Source of the DNA: an uncultured Eubacteriales bacterium
Lineage (GTDB): Bacteria; Bacillota; Clostridia; Lachnospirales; Lachnospiraceae
DNA: 39,216 nucleotides
Direction of reading: 5' to 3'
NCBI GenBank assembly: GCA_949283695.1
Contig: CASDTX010000032.1
Coordinates: forward strand, 1 to 39,216
Shown: positions 1 to 6,701 of the stretch, piece by piece
Numbering within the stretch: the first letter of the stretch is position 1
Layout: each line of letters starts with the position of its first letter
Made by a program: the position numbers and the translations under genes
The notes under the pieces: model-generated
What the model saw: the letters and a program-made list of their open reading frames with translations, nothing else
Told to the model about the DNA's origin: nothing
Databases searched by the model: none

Positions 1-141
1 TCGCAAAGCCGCACTGACGTGCTCATTGCGGCTGCGCCGCTCCTTTGCTCATGAACTGGCGCTCAGCACATCTGCCTGTCAGCCGCCGGATTCTTATGCA
101 AGCATAAATCCGTCTTCTGACGCAGATGGCTGAACTGATAC
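1..141. repeat. Structured interspersed repeat, copy 1 (left end outside window)
   Basis: 138 of 141 bases match 33633-33773; the differences are at window positions 20, 41 and 43. Two folded parts are visible. One pairs GCAAAG with CTTTGC and AGCCGCA with TGCGGCT (about 2-49). The other is a long imperfect hairpin around TTATGCAAGCATAA (about 66-133). The right end GGCTGAACTGATAC is close to the inverse of the IS66-type end motif. The second copy has a further 22 bp at its left, so this copy probably starts just before the window. It is inferred to be a non-autonomous (MITE-like) element; it could also be a structured RNA-encoding repeat. Confidence 0.8.
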
Positions 142-148
142 GAAAAAA

Positions 149-172
149 GTAACAGTTCAGCCTTCCGGCTGA
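149..172 (+). repeat. IS66-type terminal inverted repeat, left
   Basis: Starts GTAACAGTTCAGCC and matches the inverse of 1945-1968 at 21 of 24 positions. The 8 bp outside it (141-148) equal the 8 bp outside the other end. Confidence 0.9.
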
Positions 173-191
173 CCCACGGGTTTTACACCGG

Positions 192-1649
192 CTAAAATAT
201 AGCCGGTGTGCCCATGAATAACTTCTTCAGATTTTCAATTAACCCCATTTTTCTTCTTTTCAGTGTTTCGATGACTGTCAGAATCGCACAGTACATTTCA
301 TTTCCACTTTCTTTTCGAAATCCCCCTGCCATTTTCTCTCTGTTCTTTGCCTTTCTCAAATCCCGTTCACTCATATTATTATCAAAGGGAACGGAAAAAT
401 TGTACAGAAATAAAAGATGGTTATGCCTGTACTTTCCCATCCGGTTTAATAAAGCTTTTTCTTCTCTTCGTGCGTATTGGTGTTTCGTTTCCCGATTTTC
501 TTCTTTCCCTTTTGCAAGCAAATTCGTGTATTTCTGTTCATACCCCGCCAATGTCTCTTCCGGGAAAAATGTAATTCCAAGCTCCAGCAGTTTCTTCCGT
601 TCCCGGTTTATTTCACACAGGAACTCTGCCATCTCTTTTGACCAGCTATTCCCCGTCTCTTCTGTATTTTTCTTTAAATATCTCAGAAGATGGACGTTGC
701 ACTCCCCATGATCAGTTCCAAAACGATACATTGCCGTCTCGTGGTCATGGGTCAGGATTCCCGTATATTTCTTTAAAAAGTCCAGCTTTTCCAGCGCAGA
801 GATTGCTTTGCTTTTCGCTGCACGATAAACAACGGTATCCTCTATGCTGAAATTTCGGATATAATGCTGTTCCCCGTTTACTGTCACTGGTGTGGCGTCT
901 GTTGCAACAACTTCCTGGTTCAGAAGCCGTTCTTCCAGACTGCAGATGCTTGCCTGCGACTTCTCCGAAAGCTTCCGGCAGAATCCATAAACGCTTCCGG
1001 CAGAAAGCCCCAGTATCTCCCCGCTCGCCGCGTTTAAAAAATCTGCGATTCGGTCGTTTGACATAACGCCCTCACTGTACAGGGCGACCGCCAACGTTTT
1101 TACATTTGCCCCATAGACCACGTCACTGCGGTATTCCTCCGGGATATGGAACTTTCCATTTTTATCTGCGTAAAAATGAATTTCTGTAATCTTAGGGACT
1201 GCTTCAAGATCGATGACGTATTTTGTAACGTATTTCTTTCCGTCTGGGCTCCCAATCGTACGGATTTCATGCTGACATTTGCCGCTTTTGATCTTTTCTT
1301 CCACTTCTGCTTTGGTCAGAGTCGTGCCTTTATGCCCCTTCTGTCCTCCAGCTTTTCGCCCGCTCTTTGTTCTTCCGTTATAGGTATTCGCAGGTTTTCC
1401 GCCCTTTTGGTCTGTAGATGGTGGCAGGGAACTGTTAGAGCTGTCATTGTTTATGATGCTTTTCAAATGGGCATTGTCTTCTGACAGACGTTTGTTTTCC
1501 TTTTTTAATTCCTGATTTTCCTTTTTCAGACTCGAAATTTCACCATTTAATCCTGAAATTTCCTGACTGGTTTTCTTTTCTACAGAATCCAAGCGTGCCA
1601 TAACTTCCATGAGTTGGTTGTAAATACTTTTTTCATAATTGCCAGCCAT
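192..1649 (-). CDS. IS66-family transposase (TnpC-like)
   Basis: A 485-residue DDE transposase that would cut and join the element ends. Residues about 20-65 form a Lys/Glu/Asn-rich coiled coil. Next come the IS66 linker SSNSSLPPSTD (71-80) and GGQKGHKGT (101-109). The DDE-type acidic residues appear as D251 (VVATDATPV), D302 (LTHDHETAMYRF) and E428 (NNMSERDLRKAKNREK), the last in the family's characteristic C-terminal block. The length fits single-gene IS66 relatives. The start has GGGGAGG about 9 bases upstream. The stop lies inside a hairpin at 185-209, just within the left inverted repeat. The frame is intact. Confidence 0.96.
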   Translation of the reverse strand: MAGNYEKSIYNQLMEVMARLDSVEKKTSQEISGLNGEISSLKKENQELKKENKRLSEDNAHLKSIINNDSSNSSLPPSTDQKGGKPANTYNGRTKSGRKAGGQKGHKGTTLTKAEVEEKIKSGKCQHEIRTIGSPDGKKYVTKYVIDLEAVPKITEIHFYADKNGKFHIPEEYRSDVVYGANVKTLAVALYSEGVMSNDRIADFLNAASGEILGLSAGSVYGFCRKLSEKSQASICSLEERLLNQEVVATDATPVTVNGEQHYIRNFSIEDTVVYRAAKSKAISALEKLDFLKKYTGILTHDHETAMYRFGTDHGECNVHLLRYLKKNTEETGNSWSKEMAEFLCEINRERKKLLELGITFFPEETLAGYEQKYTNLLAKGKEENRETKHQYARREEKALLNRMGKYRHNHLLFLYNFSVPFDNNMSERDLRKAKNREKMAGGFRKESGNEMYCAILTVIETLKRRKMGLIENLKKLFMGTPAIF

Positions 1650-1823
1650 ATATAGTCGCCTCCCCGCTTGATTTCTGATAGATCAACTATACCAGAATTC
1701 GGACGAAAAAGCGAATGGGCCAGAAACAGGAGTTCGTCAAAATGACGGTGAATAACTTTTCTTTCTTACTGCAGGATTGTGTAACAGCATTTGATATTTC
1801 TAATAAAATCCGAGAAAACAAAA

Positions 1824-1903
1824 AGAGTTATCTACAGGAATAAGCAAAAGAGTTTTTCAATTCCCATTTTTGCTATAAAACAACTTTTCCTGTGGATAAC
1901 TCT
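1824..1903. promoter_or_regulatory. Nested inverted repeat carrying DnaA-box-like sequences inside the IS
   Basis: The arm at 1824-1838 (AGAGTTATCTACAGG) is the inverse of 1889-1903 (CCTGTGGATAACTCT) with one mismatch, with shorter arms AGCAAAA and TTTTGCT nested within. The right arm contains a perfect DnaA box (TTATCCACA on the minus strand) and the left arm a one-mismatch box. A further one-mismatch box (TTATTCACC, minus strand) lies at about 1748-1756. The region is the 5' leader of the transposase gene, next to the right inverted repeat. A role in replication-linked control of transposition is inference. Confidence 0.6.
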
Positions 1904-1944
1904 ATGATTAAGGTTTTAAAAATTTCGGCACTTTTTTGTTTATT

Positions 1945-1968
1945 CCAGTCGGAAGGGTGAACTGTTAC
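1945..1968 (-). repeat. IS66-type terminal inverted repeat, right
   Basis: Read on the minus strand it begins GTAACAGTTCACCCTTCC. It is followed at 1969-1976 by CGAAAAAA, identical to 141-148. Confidence 0.9.
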
Positions 1969-1997
1969 CGAAAAAATAAAAAAATCGAAAAAAACAC

Positions 1998-2026
1998 TTG
2001 CATTTCTGAAAAACATATGCTATATT
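1998..2026 (+). promoter_or_regulatory. Promoter of tRNA-Glu
   Basis: TTGCAT (1998-2003), a 17-bp spacer and TATATT (2021-2026) lie about 40 bp before the mature tRNA. No other gene lies between. Confidence 0.7.
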
Positions 2027-2067
2027 AATATTCGCTGTGAGGCACTGCTAAACAGCGAATGAAATAA

Positions 2068-2139
2068 GGCTCCGTGGTCAAGCGGTCAAGACGCTAGCCT
2101 CTCACGCTGGAATCAGGGGTTCGATTCCCCTCGGAGTCA
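2068..2139 (+). tRNA. tRNA-Glu (anticodon CTC)
   Basis: A 72-nt cloverleaf. The acceptor stem pairs GGCTCCG with CGGAGTC. The anticodon stem CTAGC/GCTGG encloses loop CTCTCAC, giving anticodon CTC. The T-arm is GGGGTTCGATTCCCC. The discriminator base is A and the 3' CCA is not encoded (CTT follows). The 3' third is duplicated at 3039-3060, a sign of past site-specific integration here. Confidence 0.95.
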
Positions 2140-2164
2140 CTTGAAAAGTCTTGGAAACAAGGCT
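2119..2164 (+). repeat. tRNA-Glu 3' end plus terminator, direct repeat copy 1 (att-like)
   Basis: Bases 2119-2164 (end of the T-arm, acceptor stem and trailing hairpin) recur 920 bp downstream at 3039-3084 with only a few mismatches, two of them in the tRNA part. Tyrosine-recombinase elements commonly use tRNA 3' ends as attachment sites, so this may be an attL/attR pair. Confidence 0.7.
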
Positions 2165-2170
2165 TTTTTT
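2147..2170 (+). terminator. Terminator of tRNA-Glu
   Basis: AGTCTTG pairs with CAAGGCT around a GAAA loop, followed by seven T. Confidence 0.85.
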
Positions 2171-2256
2171 CTTGTCTGAAAAAAGTAAGATAATCAAAAA
2201 GGTAATCTGAACAAAAGTTCGTATAAGCGAGAGGAGGAAATTTCTGATATAGTATT

Positions 2257-2346
2257 ATGGAAAATATTTATGTATTGGGAAACAAAGCAAACTATGACTG
2301 GCTTATGGAGTCAAAAATGCAATTAGAGAAAGGATTGATTTTATGA
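2257..2346 (+). CDS. Possible 29-residue small protein or antitoxin remnant
   Basis: An open frame of 29 codons whose stop overlaps the next start (ATGA at 2343). The text around NYDWLMESKMQLEKG resembles the C-terminal tail of some RelB/Phd-type antitoxins, but this is an impression and not a match. The nearest GGAGG lies about 20 bases upstream, too far for an ideal start, so it may be the surviving end of a longer gene lost when this segment decayed. No firm function. Confidence 0.3.
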   Translation: MENIYVLGNKANYDWLMESKMQLEKGLIL

Positions 2347-2612
2347 TGTATCCATATATGACATTAAATGACGATACGGAGATCACACATTCTGAAATGC
2401 TGCCGGATGGTAAGATCAAAGTATACATTGAAACCCCGGACGAGAAAGATGGATTTCATAATGCAATATGCTATTTGCCGGATTATGAATGGGAAAACAA
2501 CGGATATTCAGAAGCGGAAATGGATTACTTTAAAAATTTTGTGCGTAACAATGCGCATCTAATGATTGAGTTCTCAAAAGAAGGAGGGTTTGCTAATGCC
2601 TCAAATCTTTAG
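2343..2612 (+). CDS. Hypothetical protein, partner of a DUF4160 gene
   Basis: An 89-residue acidic protein (MMYPYMTLNDDTEITHS...) without membrane segments. AAAGGA lies about 8 bases before the start, and a second ATG follows directly. It overlaps the next frame (DUF4160 remnant, start 2596) by 17 bases. Similar short proteins, like DUF2442 proteins, are often found directly upstream of DUF4160 genes in small two-gene modules of mobile DNA. The family is not named with certainty. It lies inside the segment bounded by the duplicated tRNA end, so it is probably cargo of a decayed insertion. Confidence 0.6.
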   Translation: MMYPYMTLNDDTEITHSEMLPDGKIKVYIETPDEKDGFHNAICYLPDYEWENNGYSEAEMDYFKNFVRNNAHLMIEFSKEGGFANASNL

Positions 2613-2703
2613 AATTGGATCATATATAGTTTATTTCTGGTCAAATGAAAATGATCCGTTAGAGTCTGTTCATGTTCATATTGCAGAAGGACGGAGAAAC
2701 AAG
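2596..2703 (+). pseudogene. Truncated DUF4160-type protein
   Basis: Starts at ATG 2596 with AAGGAGG about 8 bases upstream. The first 36 residues contain the DUF4160-like core IGSYIVYFWSNENDP...HVHIAEGR. After about 2700 the frame continues but no longer resembles the family; full-length DUF4160 proteins are about 80-100 residues and go on with a Trp/Gly/Asn-rich half. The gene therefore appears cut by a deletion or insertion. The functional role of the family is unknown. Confidence 0.55.
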
Positions 2704-3038
2704 ATTTTATTGTTAGATATTATGTTAAGGAAAACCCTATTTCGTTCCCTCTTAGTGAGTAGAGTCAAATTTTGTCCCCCTTTAGAAGCACCCAGTGAGT
2801 ATTATTCTTCTGTTGGTGCTTTTTCTTTTGCCTGCAATTTTTCTGGTATATTTTGGATGATCCAGAAAAGGATATTCTCTGCTTTGCCATGGATCCGGAG
2901 AATAAATTCTTTAACCCTGTTCTGCGGTTTGATTGATTGCCCGAACCAAAGCAGCGATAGCTGCAGCAGCCAATGGCAACCTTGAGAAAGTTTTTCAGTG
3001 CCCTTGATTTTACTGGAAAATCAGTGATTTGGGACGGC
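2704..3038. other. Unassigned segment inside the tRNA-bounded island
   Basis: No supported gene. A minus-strand frame spans most of it but has no recognisable domain and no convincing start. The join between the DUF4160 fragment and this DNA, and its abrupt end at the tRNA-like repeat, suggest a deletion scar. Confidence 0.4.
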
Positions 3039-3084
3039 GTTCGATTCCACACGGAGTCACTTGAAAAGTCTTGGAAACAAGGTT
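3039..3084 (+). repeat. tRNA-Glu 3' end plus terminator, direct repeat copy 2 (att-like)
   Basis: Matches 2119-2164 with few changes, including the acceptor CGGAGTCACTTG and the stem-loop AGTCTTGGAAACAAGG, but lacks the rest of a tRNA. It abuts the stop codon of the Crp-type regulator. Confidence 0.7.
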
Positions 3085-3797
3085 TATTCTACTGTGTCGA
3101 GATAATCTTTTAATTTTATGTACTGTTCGAAGTTGATCGATATTTTTCCCTTTTTTATTTCAAAATATTCTTTTTCTCTCAGTGTTCGGATTGCCCGTTC
3201 CAGTGTCTTGATATTCATCCCCAATTCTTCTTCAAGCCATTCATGGGTGTGCGGGATGATGATGGATTTCTTTTCTGTGGAGCTGAAGACTACTACGTCG
3301 GGAAGCAGCTGTTCGTAGGTACGGACCAGATAGTCTGCGAGAATGTAGGCCGGCGGATAGAAAATGTTCAGCCCGTTATTGTAGGAGGAACGATAGAGCT
3401 TGAACGCCACGTGGCGGGATACTCTGCTGAGAATACGGATGTCATTGTTCAGCCACTGTTCTGCCTTCCGGCGGGGGAGATAGACAACGATCGTCTCTGT
3501 CACGGCCTGGATGGTTACGGATGTGGTTGGCTTTCCGGCAAGTATAGTCACTTCTCCGATGAAATCGATGGGGTGATTGACTTCGATCATAAAGACTTTC
3601 CCGTTCTTCAGCTGATTGATCACCCGGTTCTCTCCCTTTGCCACGATGCCGAAATAAGGAAGTTCGGTATCTTTGTGATGAATAATTTCACCTGCGGAAT
3701 AGACTTTTACAAACGTCAGGGAACGGAGACTGTCCGGCATATCTGCGGTATAGTCTAAGAGCTCAGGCACTTCTTTTTCCAGTTCTTCCAGTGTCAT
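3084..3797 (-). CDS. Crp/Fnr-family transcriptional regulator
   Basis: About 237 residues. The N-terminal cyclic-nucleotide-binding-like beta roll includes KVYSAGEIIHHKDTELPYFG, GKVFMIEVNHPIDFIGEVTILAGKPTTSVTI and VYLPR. A long helix follows, then a C-terminal winged helix (PHTHEWLEEELGMNIKTLERAIRTLREKEYF). No Fe-S cysteine cluster of the FNR kind is apparent, so the effector is unknown. The chosen start (3797) has GGGGAGAG 8 bases upstream; an ATG 18 bases earlier lacks a good site. It is divergent from the molybdenum-hydroxylase operon, with about 200 bp between them, so it is the likely local regulator of that operon. Confidence 0.88.
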   Translation of the reverse strand: MTLEELEKEVPELLDYTADMPDSLRSLTFVKVYSAGEIIHHKDTELPYFGIVAKGENRVINQLKNGKVFMIEVNHPIDFIGEVTILAGKPTTSVTIQAVTETIVVYLPRRKAEQWLNNDIRILSRVSRHVAFKLYRSSYNNGLNIFYPPAYILADYLVRTYEQLLPDVVVFSSTEKKSIIIPHTHEWLEEELGMNIKTLERAIRTLREKEYFEIKKGKISINFEQYIKLKDYLDTVE

Positions 3798-3830
3798 AAG
3801 ATCATCTCTCCCCATCTCTAAAGTGATTTT

Positions 3831-3858
3831 AGTATAACAAAATGACGGAAAAAATCAA
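3831..3858 (-). promoter_or_regulatory. Promoter of the Crp-type regulator
   Basis: On the minus strand TTGATT (3853-3858), a 16-bp spacer and TATACT (3831-3836) lie about 35 bp before the chosen start. Confidence 0.6.
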
Positions 3859-3896
3859 AGTAAATTACAAAAATATGGAAAAACCCTCAAATGTCC

Positions 3897-3926
3897 TTGT
3901 TGAGATCTCTGTGAAATTGCTAATAT
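3897..3926 (+). promoter_or_regulatory. Candidate promoter of the hydroxylase operon
   Basis: TTGTTG (3897-3902), an 18-bp spacer and TAATAT (3921-3926). The palindrome GAGATCTC (3902-3909) lies in the spacer and could be part of a regulator site. The match is weak, consistent with an activator-dependent promoter. Confidence 0.4.
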
Positions 3927-3959
3927 GTGCATACCAACAAAACGAAACGAAAAAAGAAA

Positions 3960-3983
3960 CTGTACGAAACGACAAACGTACAG
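3960..3983 (+). promoter_or_regulatory. Inverted repeat in the 5' leader of the hydroxylase operon
   Basis: CTGTACG and CGTACAG form a perfect 7-bp inverted repeat with 10 bases between. It ends 7 bases before the AGGAGG of the first gene. It may be an operator or an RNA hairpin affecting translation. Confidence 0.45.
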
Positions 3984-4004
3984 GGAGGACAGGAGGCAGA
4001 CGAC

Positions 4005-4916
4005 ATGTCAAAACCAAAAGAAACCTATTTTTACGGATCTGTCGGGGAGCGGATGCGGACAGAGTGGAAGATCTATCTGCTGGCGTTTGTGTTCATTCTG
4101 ATTGCTGACAGTATCGGACAGATCTCGATTCCTGTGGGGACGGGCAAATTCATTCTGTTTCCGATCTTCTATGCCATTATACTCGGTGTCCTGAGTGGGC
4201 CGCAGGTGGCAAAGATCGTAAACAGCAAGCAGGTGAAGGCGGCTTCGAAACTGGTAGTGGTGGGCATTGCTCCTTTTATCGCTAAGCTTGGGATCACGGC
4301 GGGCGCGAACATCGAGACGATCTGGAACGCCGGACCGGCCGTGCTTCTCCACGGATTCGGCAACTTGTTTGGAATTTTCCTTGCGCTTCCTGCTGCGATC
4401 CTGCTGGGCATGAAGCGGGAAGCGGTCGGAGCGTGCTTTTCGATCAACAGAGAGTACCATATGGCGCTGATCAACAATATCTACGGACCGGACTCGGCGG
4501 AGGCACGAGGAAGTCTTTCGATTTATATTGTCGGCGGTATGATCGGAACGATCTATTTCGGGCTGATGGCCTCGGCGGTGGCCATGCTGGGAATTTTCCG
4601 GCCGGAGGCTCTGGGACTTGCATCCGGTGTAGGCGCAGGGATTATGATGGCCAGTGCGAGTGCCTCCTTGTGCGAGATGTATCCGCAGGCCGCGGAGACG
4701 ATCTCCACACTTGCCAGTGTGGGAGAGACCATGGCGGGGATTACAGGGATCTACATCAATATGTTCCTTGCTATACCGCTGTGTGATAAGCTCTACCAGA
4801 TCCTGGAGCCAAGACTGGGGAAGATCGCATGGAAGGCAAAGAAGAATGAAGACGCAGGACGAGAGAAGCACCTAGAGAAGAACAGAGAGAAGAACGGAGA
4901 GGAGAGAGAAGAATGA
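4005..4916 (+). CDS. DUF3100 integral membrane protein, putative transporter large subunit
   Basis: 303 residues with roughly eight hydrophobic helices, a short charged N-terminus and a very charged Lys/Glu C-terminal tail. Motifs include GTGKFILFPIFYAIILG, GPQVAKIV, CFSINREYHMALI and the Gly/Ala-rich ASGVGAGIMMASASASL, consistent with DUF3100. The start at 4005 has AGGAGG 8 bases upstream; an earlier in-frame ATG (3927) has none. It overlaps the next gene by 4 bases (ATGA). As the first gene of an operon for a molybdenum hydroxylase and an amidohydrolase, it is probably the substrate permease; the substrate is unknown. Confidence 0.78.
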   Translation: MSKPKETYFYGSVGERMRTEWKIYLLAFVFILIADSIGQISIPVGTGKFILFPIFYAIILGVLSGPQVAKIVNSKQVKAASKLVVVGIAPFIAKLGITAGANIETIWNAGPAVLLHGFGNLFGIFLALPAAILLGMKREAVGACFSINREYHMALINNIYGPDSAEARGSLSIYIVGGMIGTIYFGLMASAVAMLGIFRPEALGLASGVGAGIMMASASASLCEMYPQAAETISTLASVGETMAGITGIYINMFLAIPLCDKLYQILEPRLGKIAWKAKKNEDAGREKHLEKNREKNGEEREE

Positions 4917-5359
4917 GATATATAGAATGGCTGATTTTGCTGGTGATCGGTGCATGCGGCACGGGGCTTGCGAATTTTATCGGATATGATGTCGGGTTTT
5001 TGGACTCCCTTCCGGGGCTGGTAATCCTGGTGGTGATCTCTATGCTGGCAGTCGTCTGTACGAAAGTGATCCCCCTGAAGCTGCCGATCGTCGCGTACTG
5101 TGCGATCATCGGGCTGATCTCTGCGTGTCCGCTTTCGCCGATCCGTTCCTTTGTGATTGCCTCGGCAGCGGCAATCAACTTTACAGCGCCGTTTACCATG
5201 GTGGGAGCTTATGCGGGACTGGCGATTGGGGACCAGTTAAAACAGTTCGTGAAACAGGGACCGAAGATTCTGATTGTGGGACTCCTTGTCATGACTGGCA
5301 CATTCCTGGGATCCTGTATCTGGGATTCTCTGGTGCTGACGCTGACGGGGGCCATCTGA
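4913..5359 (+). CDS. Small membrane protein, putative partner of the DUF3100 protein
   Basis: 148 residues with about four hydrophobic helices (first one near 5-25, then LPGLVILVVISMLAVVCTKVI, a middle helix, and a C-terminal one near 122-146). It overlaps the DUF3100 gene by ATGA, so translation is coupled. The large-plus-small membrane pair recalls two-part carriers such as MadL/MadM, but no homology to those is claimed. Family not recognised. The coupling and composition suggest one heteromeric transporter. Confidence 0.7.
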   Translation: MRYIEWLILLVIGACGTGLANFIGYDVGFLDSLPGLVILVVISMLAVVCTKVIPLKLPIVAYCAIIGLISACPLSPIRSFVIASAAAINFTAPFTMVGAYAGLAIGDQLKQFVKQGPKILIVGLLVMTGTFLGSCIWDSLVLTLTGAI

Positions 5360-5384
5360 AAGAACAGACAGGAGGATGCTGACG

Positions 5385-6701
5385 ATGAAACAATGTGATC
5401 TGATGATACGGAATACAACGGTCATGACAGACTGTGAGACCATAAAAACCGGGATGGATATTGCAGTAAAGGATGGAGAAATACTGGAAGTGATTCCTTC
5501 CGGAACCGGGGAATGGAACGCCGCAATGACATTGGACGGCAAAGGGCGCGTCTATATGCCGGGTCTGATTGACAGCCATATGCATACGGGACAGCAGCTC
5601 TTGAAGGGGCTGGTGCTCGACGCGAAACCGATTATATGGACGAGGATTATGCTGCCCTTTGAAAGCACACTGACACCGGAGAAAATGAAACTTTCTGCGC
5701 AGGTGGCTGCCCTGGAGATGATGAAAAGCGGCACCACAGGTTTCGTGGATGCCGGGAGTTATTTTATGGACGCTGCGGCGGAAGTCTACCGGGACAGCGG
5801 CCTGCGGGGATGCCTTTCGAATTCCGTTATGGATGAGGCAGGACTTCCGGAGAGGATTGCTATGAGCGCCGCCGAGGCGGTGGAAGCCACGGACCGGCTG
5901 TATGAACGCTGGCACGGGAAGGGGCATCTGAAAGTCTATTATTCTCTGCGCGCGCTTAACTCCTGCTCGGACGAACTGATCCGGCTGGCCCATGCTCATG
6001 CCGAGGAACGAGGGGCGGTTCTCCAGGCGCATATGAATGAATATCAGGCGGAAGTGGACGGGATCGTGAAGCGGACCGGGGTGCGCCCTTACGAATTTCT
6101 GGAAAGAGAAGGCGTGCTCTCAGCCCGTTTCCTGGGGGCGCACAGTATCCTGCTCTCGGACAGAGAGAAGGAGCTGATCAAAGAGCGGGGAGTCAGGACC
6201 TGTCACTGCCCGTTCAGCAACTGCGGCAAGGCTGTGCCGGATACGCCGGATATGATTGAGCGGGGGATTGTTCCGGGATTCGGGACAGACGGAGCTGCCC
6301 ACGGAGGATTAAGCCTCTGGAGTGAGATGAAGATTTTCCGCTCTGTGATGAATCTCTATCATGGAGTACCCAAACGAAACCCCAAAGTTATGCCGGCGGA
6401 AACCCTGTTTCGGATGATGTTCGAGGGAGGCGCTGCGGCGATTGATGAGGCAGGCAGATGTGGAAAGATCGAGCCGGGATATCATGCGGATATGATCAGT
6501 GTAGATCTTGAGCAGCCGCATATGATTCCCACCGGAAATCTGCTGCACACCTTGTTTGAGTGCGGGGAGGCCGGAGGTGTAAGAGAGATGATTGTTGGAG
6601 GAAGACTTGTGATGAAGAACCGGGAGATTCTGACGCTGGATGAAGAGAAGATCCTCTCTGAGGCAAAGGCATATATGCAGAAGGAGGGAGCGGCTTTATG
6701 A
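5385..6701 (+). CDS. Amidohydrolase/deaminase (SsnA/TRZ-ATZ type)
   Basis: 438 residues. A metal-dependent hydrolase of the amidohydrolase superfamily with the set expected for cytosine/guanine/SAH-deaminase-type members: H65 and H67 in DSHMHTG, H216 and E219 in QAHMNE, H253 in GAHSILLSD and D302 in GFGTDGAAHG. The C-terminal beta part has the usual GRCGKIEPGYHADMISVDL segment. The start at 5385 has GGAGG 9 bases upstream; the ATG at 5376 touches the GGAGG and is unlikely. It overlaps the next gene by ATGA. It probably removes an amino group from, or opens, an N-heterocycle handled by the downstream hydroxylase. The exact substrate cannot be read from sequence. Confidence 0.88.
   Translation: MKQCDLMIRNTTVMTDCETIKTGMDIAVKDGEILEVIPSGTGEWNAAMTLDGKGRVYMPGLIDSHMHTGQQLLKGLVLDAKPIIWTRIMLPFESTLTPEKMKLSAQVAALEMMKSGTTGFVDAGSYFMDAAAEVYRDSGLRGCLSNSVMDEAGLPERIAMSAAEAVEATDRLYERWHGKGHLKVYYSLRALNSCSDELIRLAHAHAEERGAVLQAHMNEYQAEVDGIVKRTGVRPYEFLEREGVLSARFLGAHSILLSDREKELIKERGVRTCHCPFSNCGKAVPDTPDMIERGIVPGFGTDGAAHGGLSLWSEMKIFRSVMNLYHGVPKRNPKVMPAETLFRMMFEGGAAAIDEAGRCGKIEPGYHADMISVDLEQPHMIPTGNLLHTLFECGEAGGVREMIVGGRLVMKNREILTLDEEKILSEAKAYMQKEGAAL

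Larger units (their letters stand above)
149..1968 (-). mobile_element. Complete IS66-family insertion sequence, single-transposase type
   Basis: Terminal inverted repeats lie at 149-172 and 1945-1968 (21 of 24 positions match, both beginning GTAACAGTTC). They are flanked by the perfect 8-bp direct repeat CGAAAAAA at 141-148 and 1969-1976. IS66-family elements are known to start with GTAA and to duplicate 8 bp. Only one gene is present, a TnpC-like transposase with no tnpA/tnpB, as in the ISBst12 subgroup. Identical target duplications and an open transposase frame indicate a recent, possibly active insertion. Its right edge lies 22 bp before the -35 of the tRNA-Glu promoter. Confidence 0.93.

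Noticed and set aside
185-209. Hairpin ACACCGGCTA/TAGCCGGTGT at the transposase stop as a terminator
   Set aside because: On the minus strand it is followed by A, not T, so it lacks the T run of an intrinsic terminator.
208-711. Plus-strand open frame across the transposase
   Set aside because: Antisense shadow of the IS66 transposase; no ribosome binding site and no domain.
3039-3084. Second tRNA gene near 3040
   Set aside because: Only the T-arm and acceptor 3' half are present; no D-arm or anticodon arm upstream.
3243-3758. Plus-strand frame opposite the Crp-type gene
   Set aside because: Shadow frame; the minus-strand protein has clear family structure.
4008-4871. 287-codon minus-strand frame opposite the DUF3100 gene
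   Set aside because: His/Arg-rich translation typical of an antisense shadow; no start signal.
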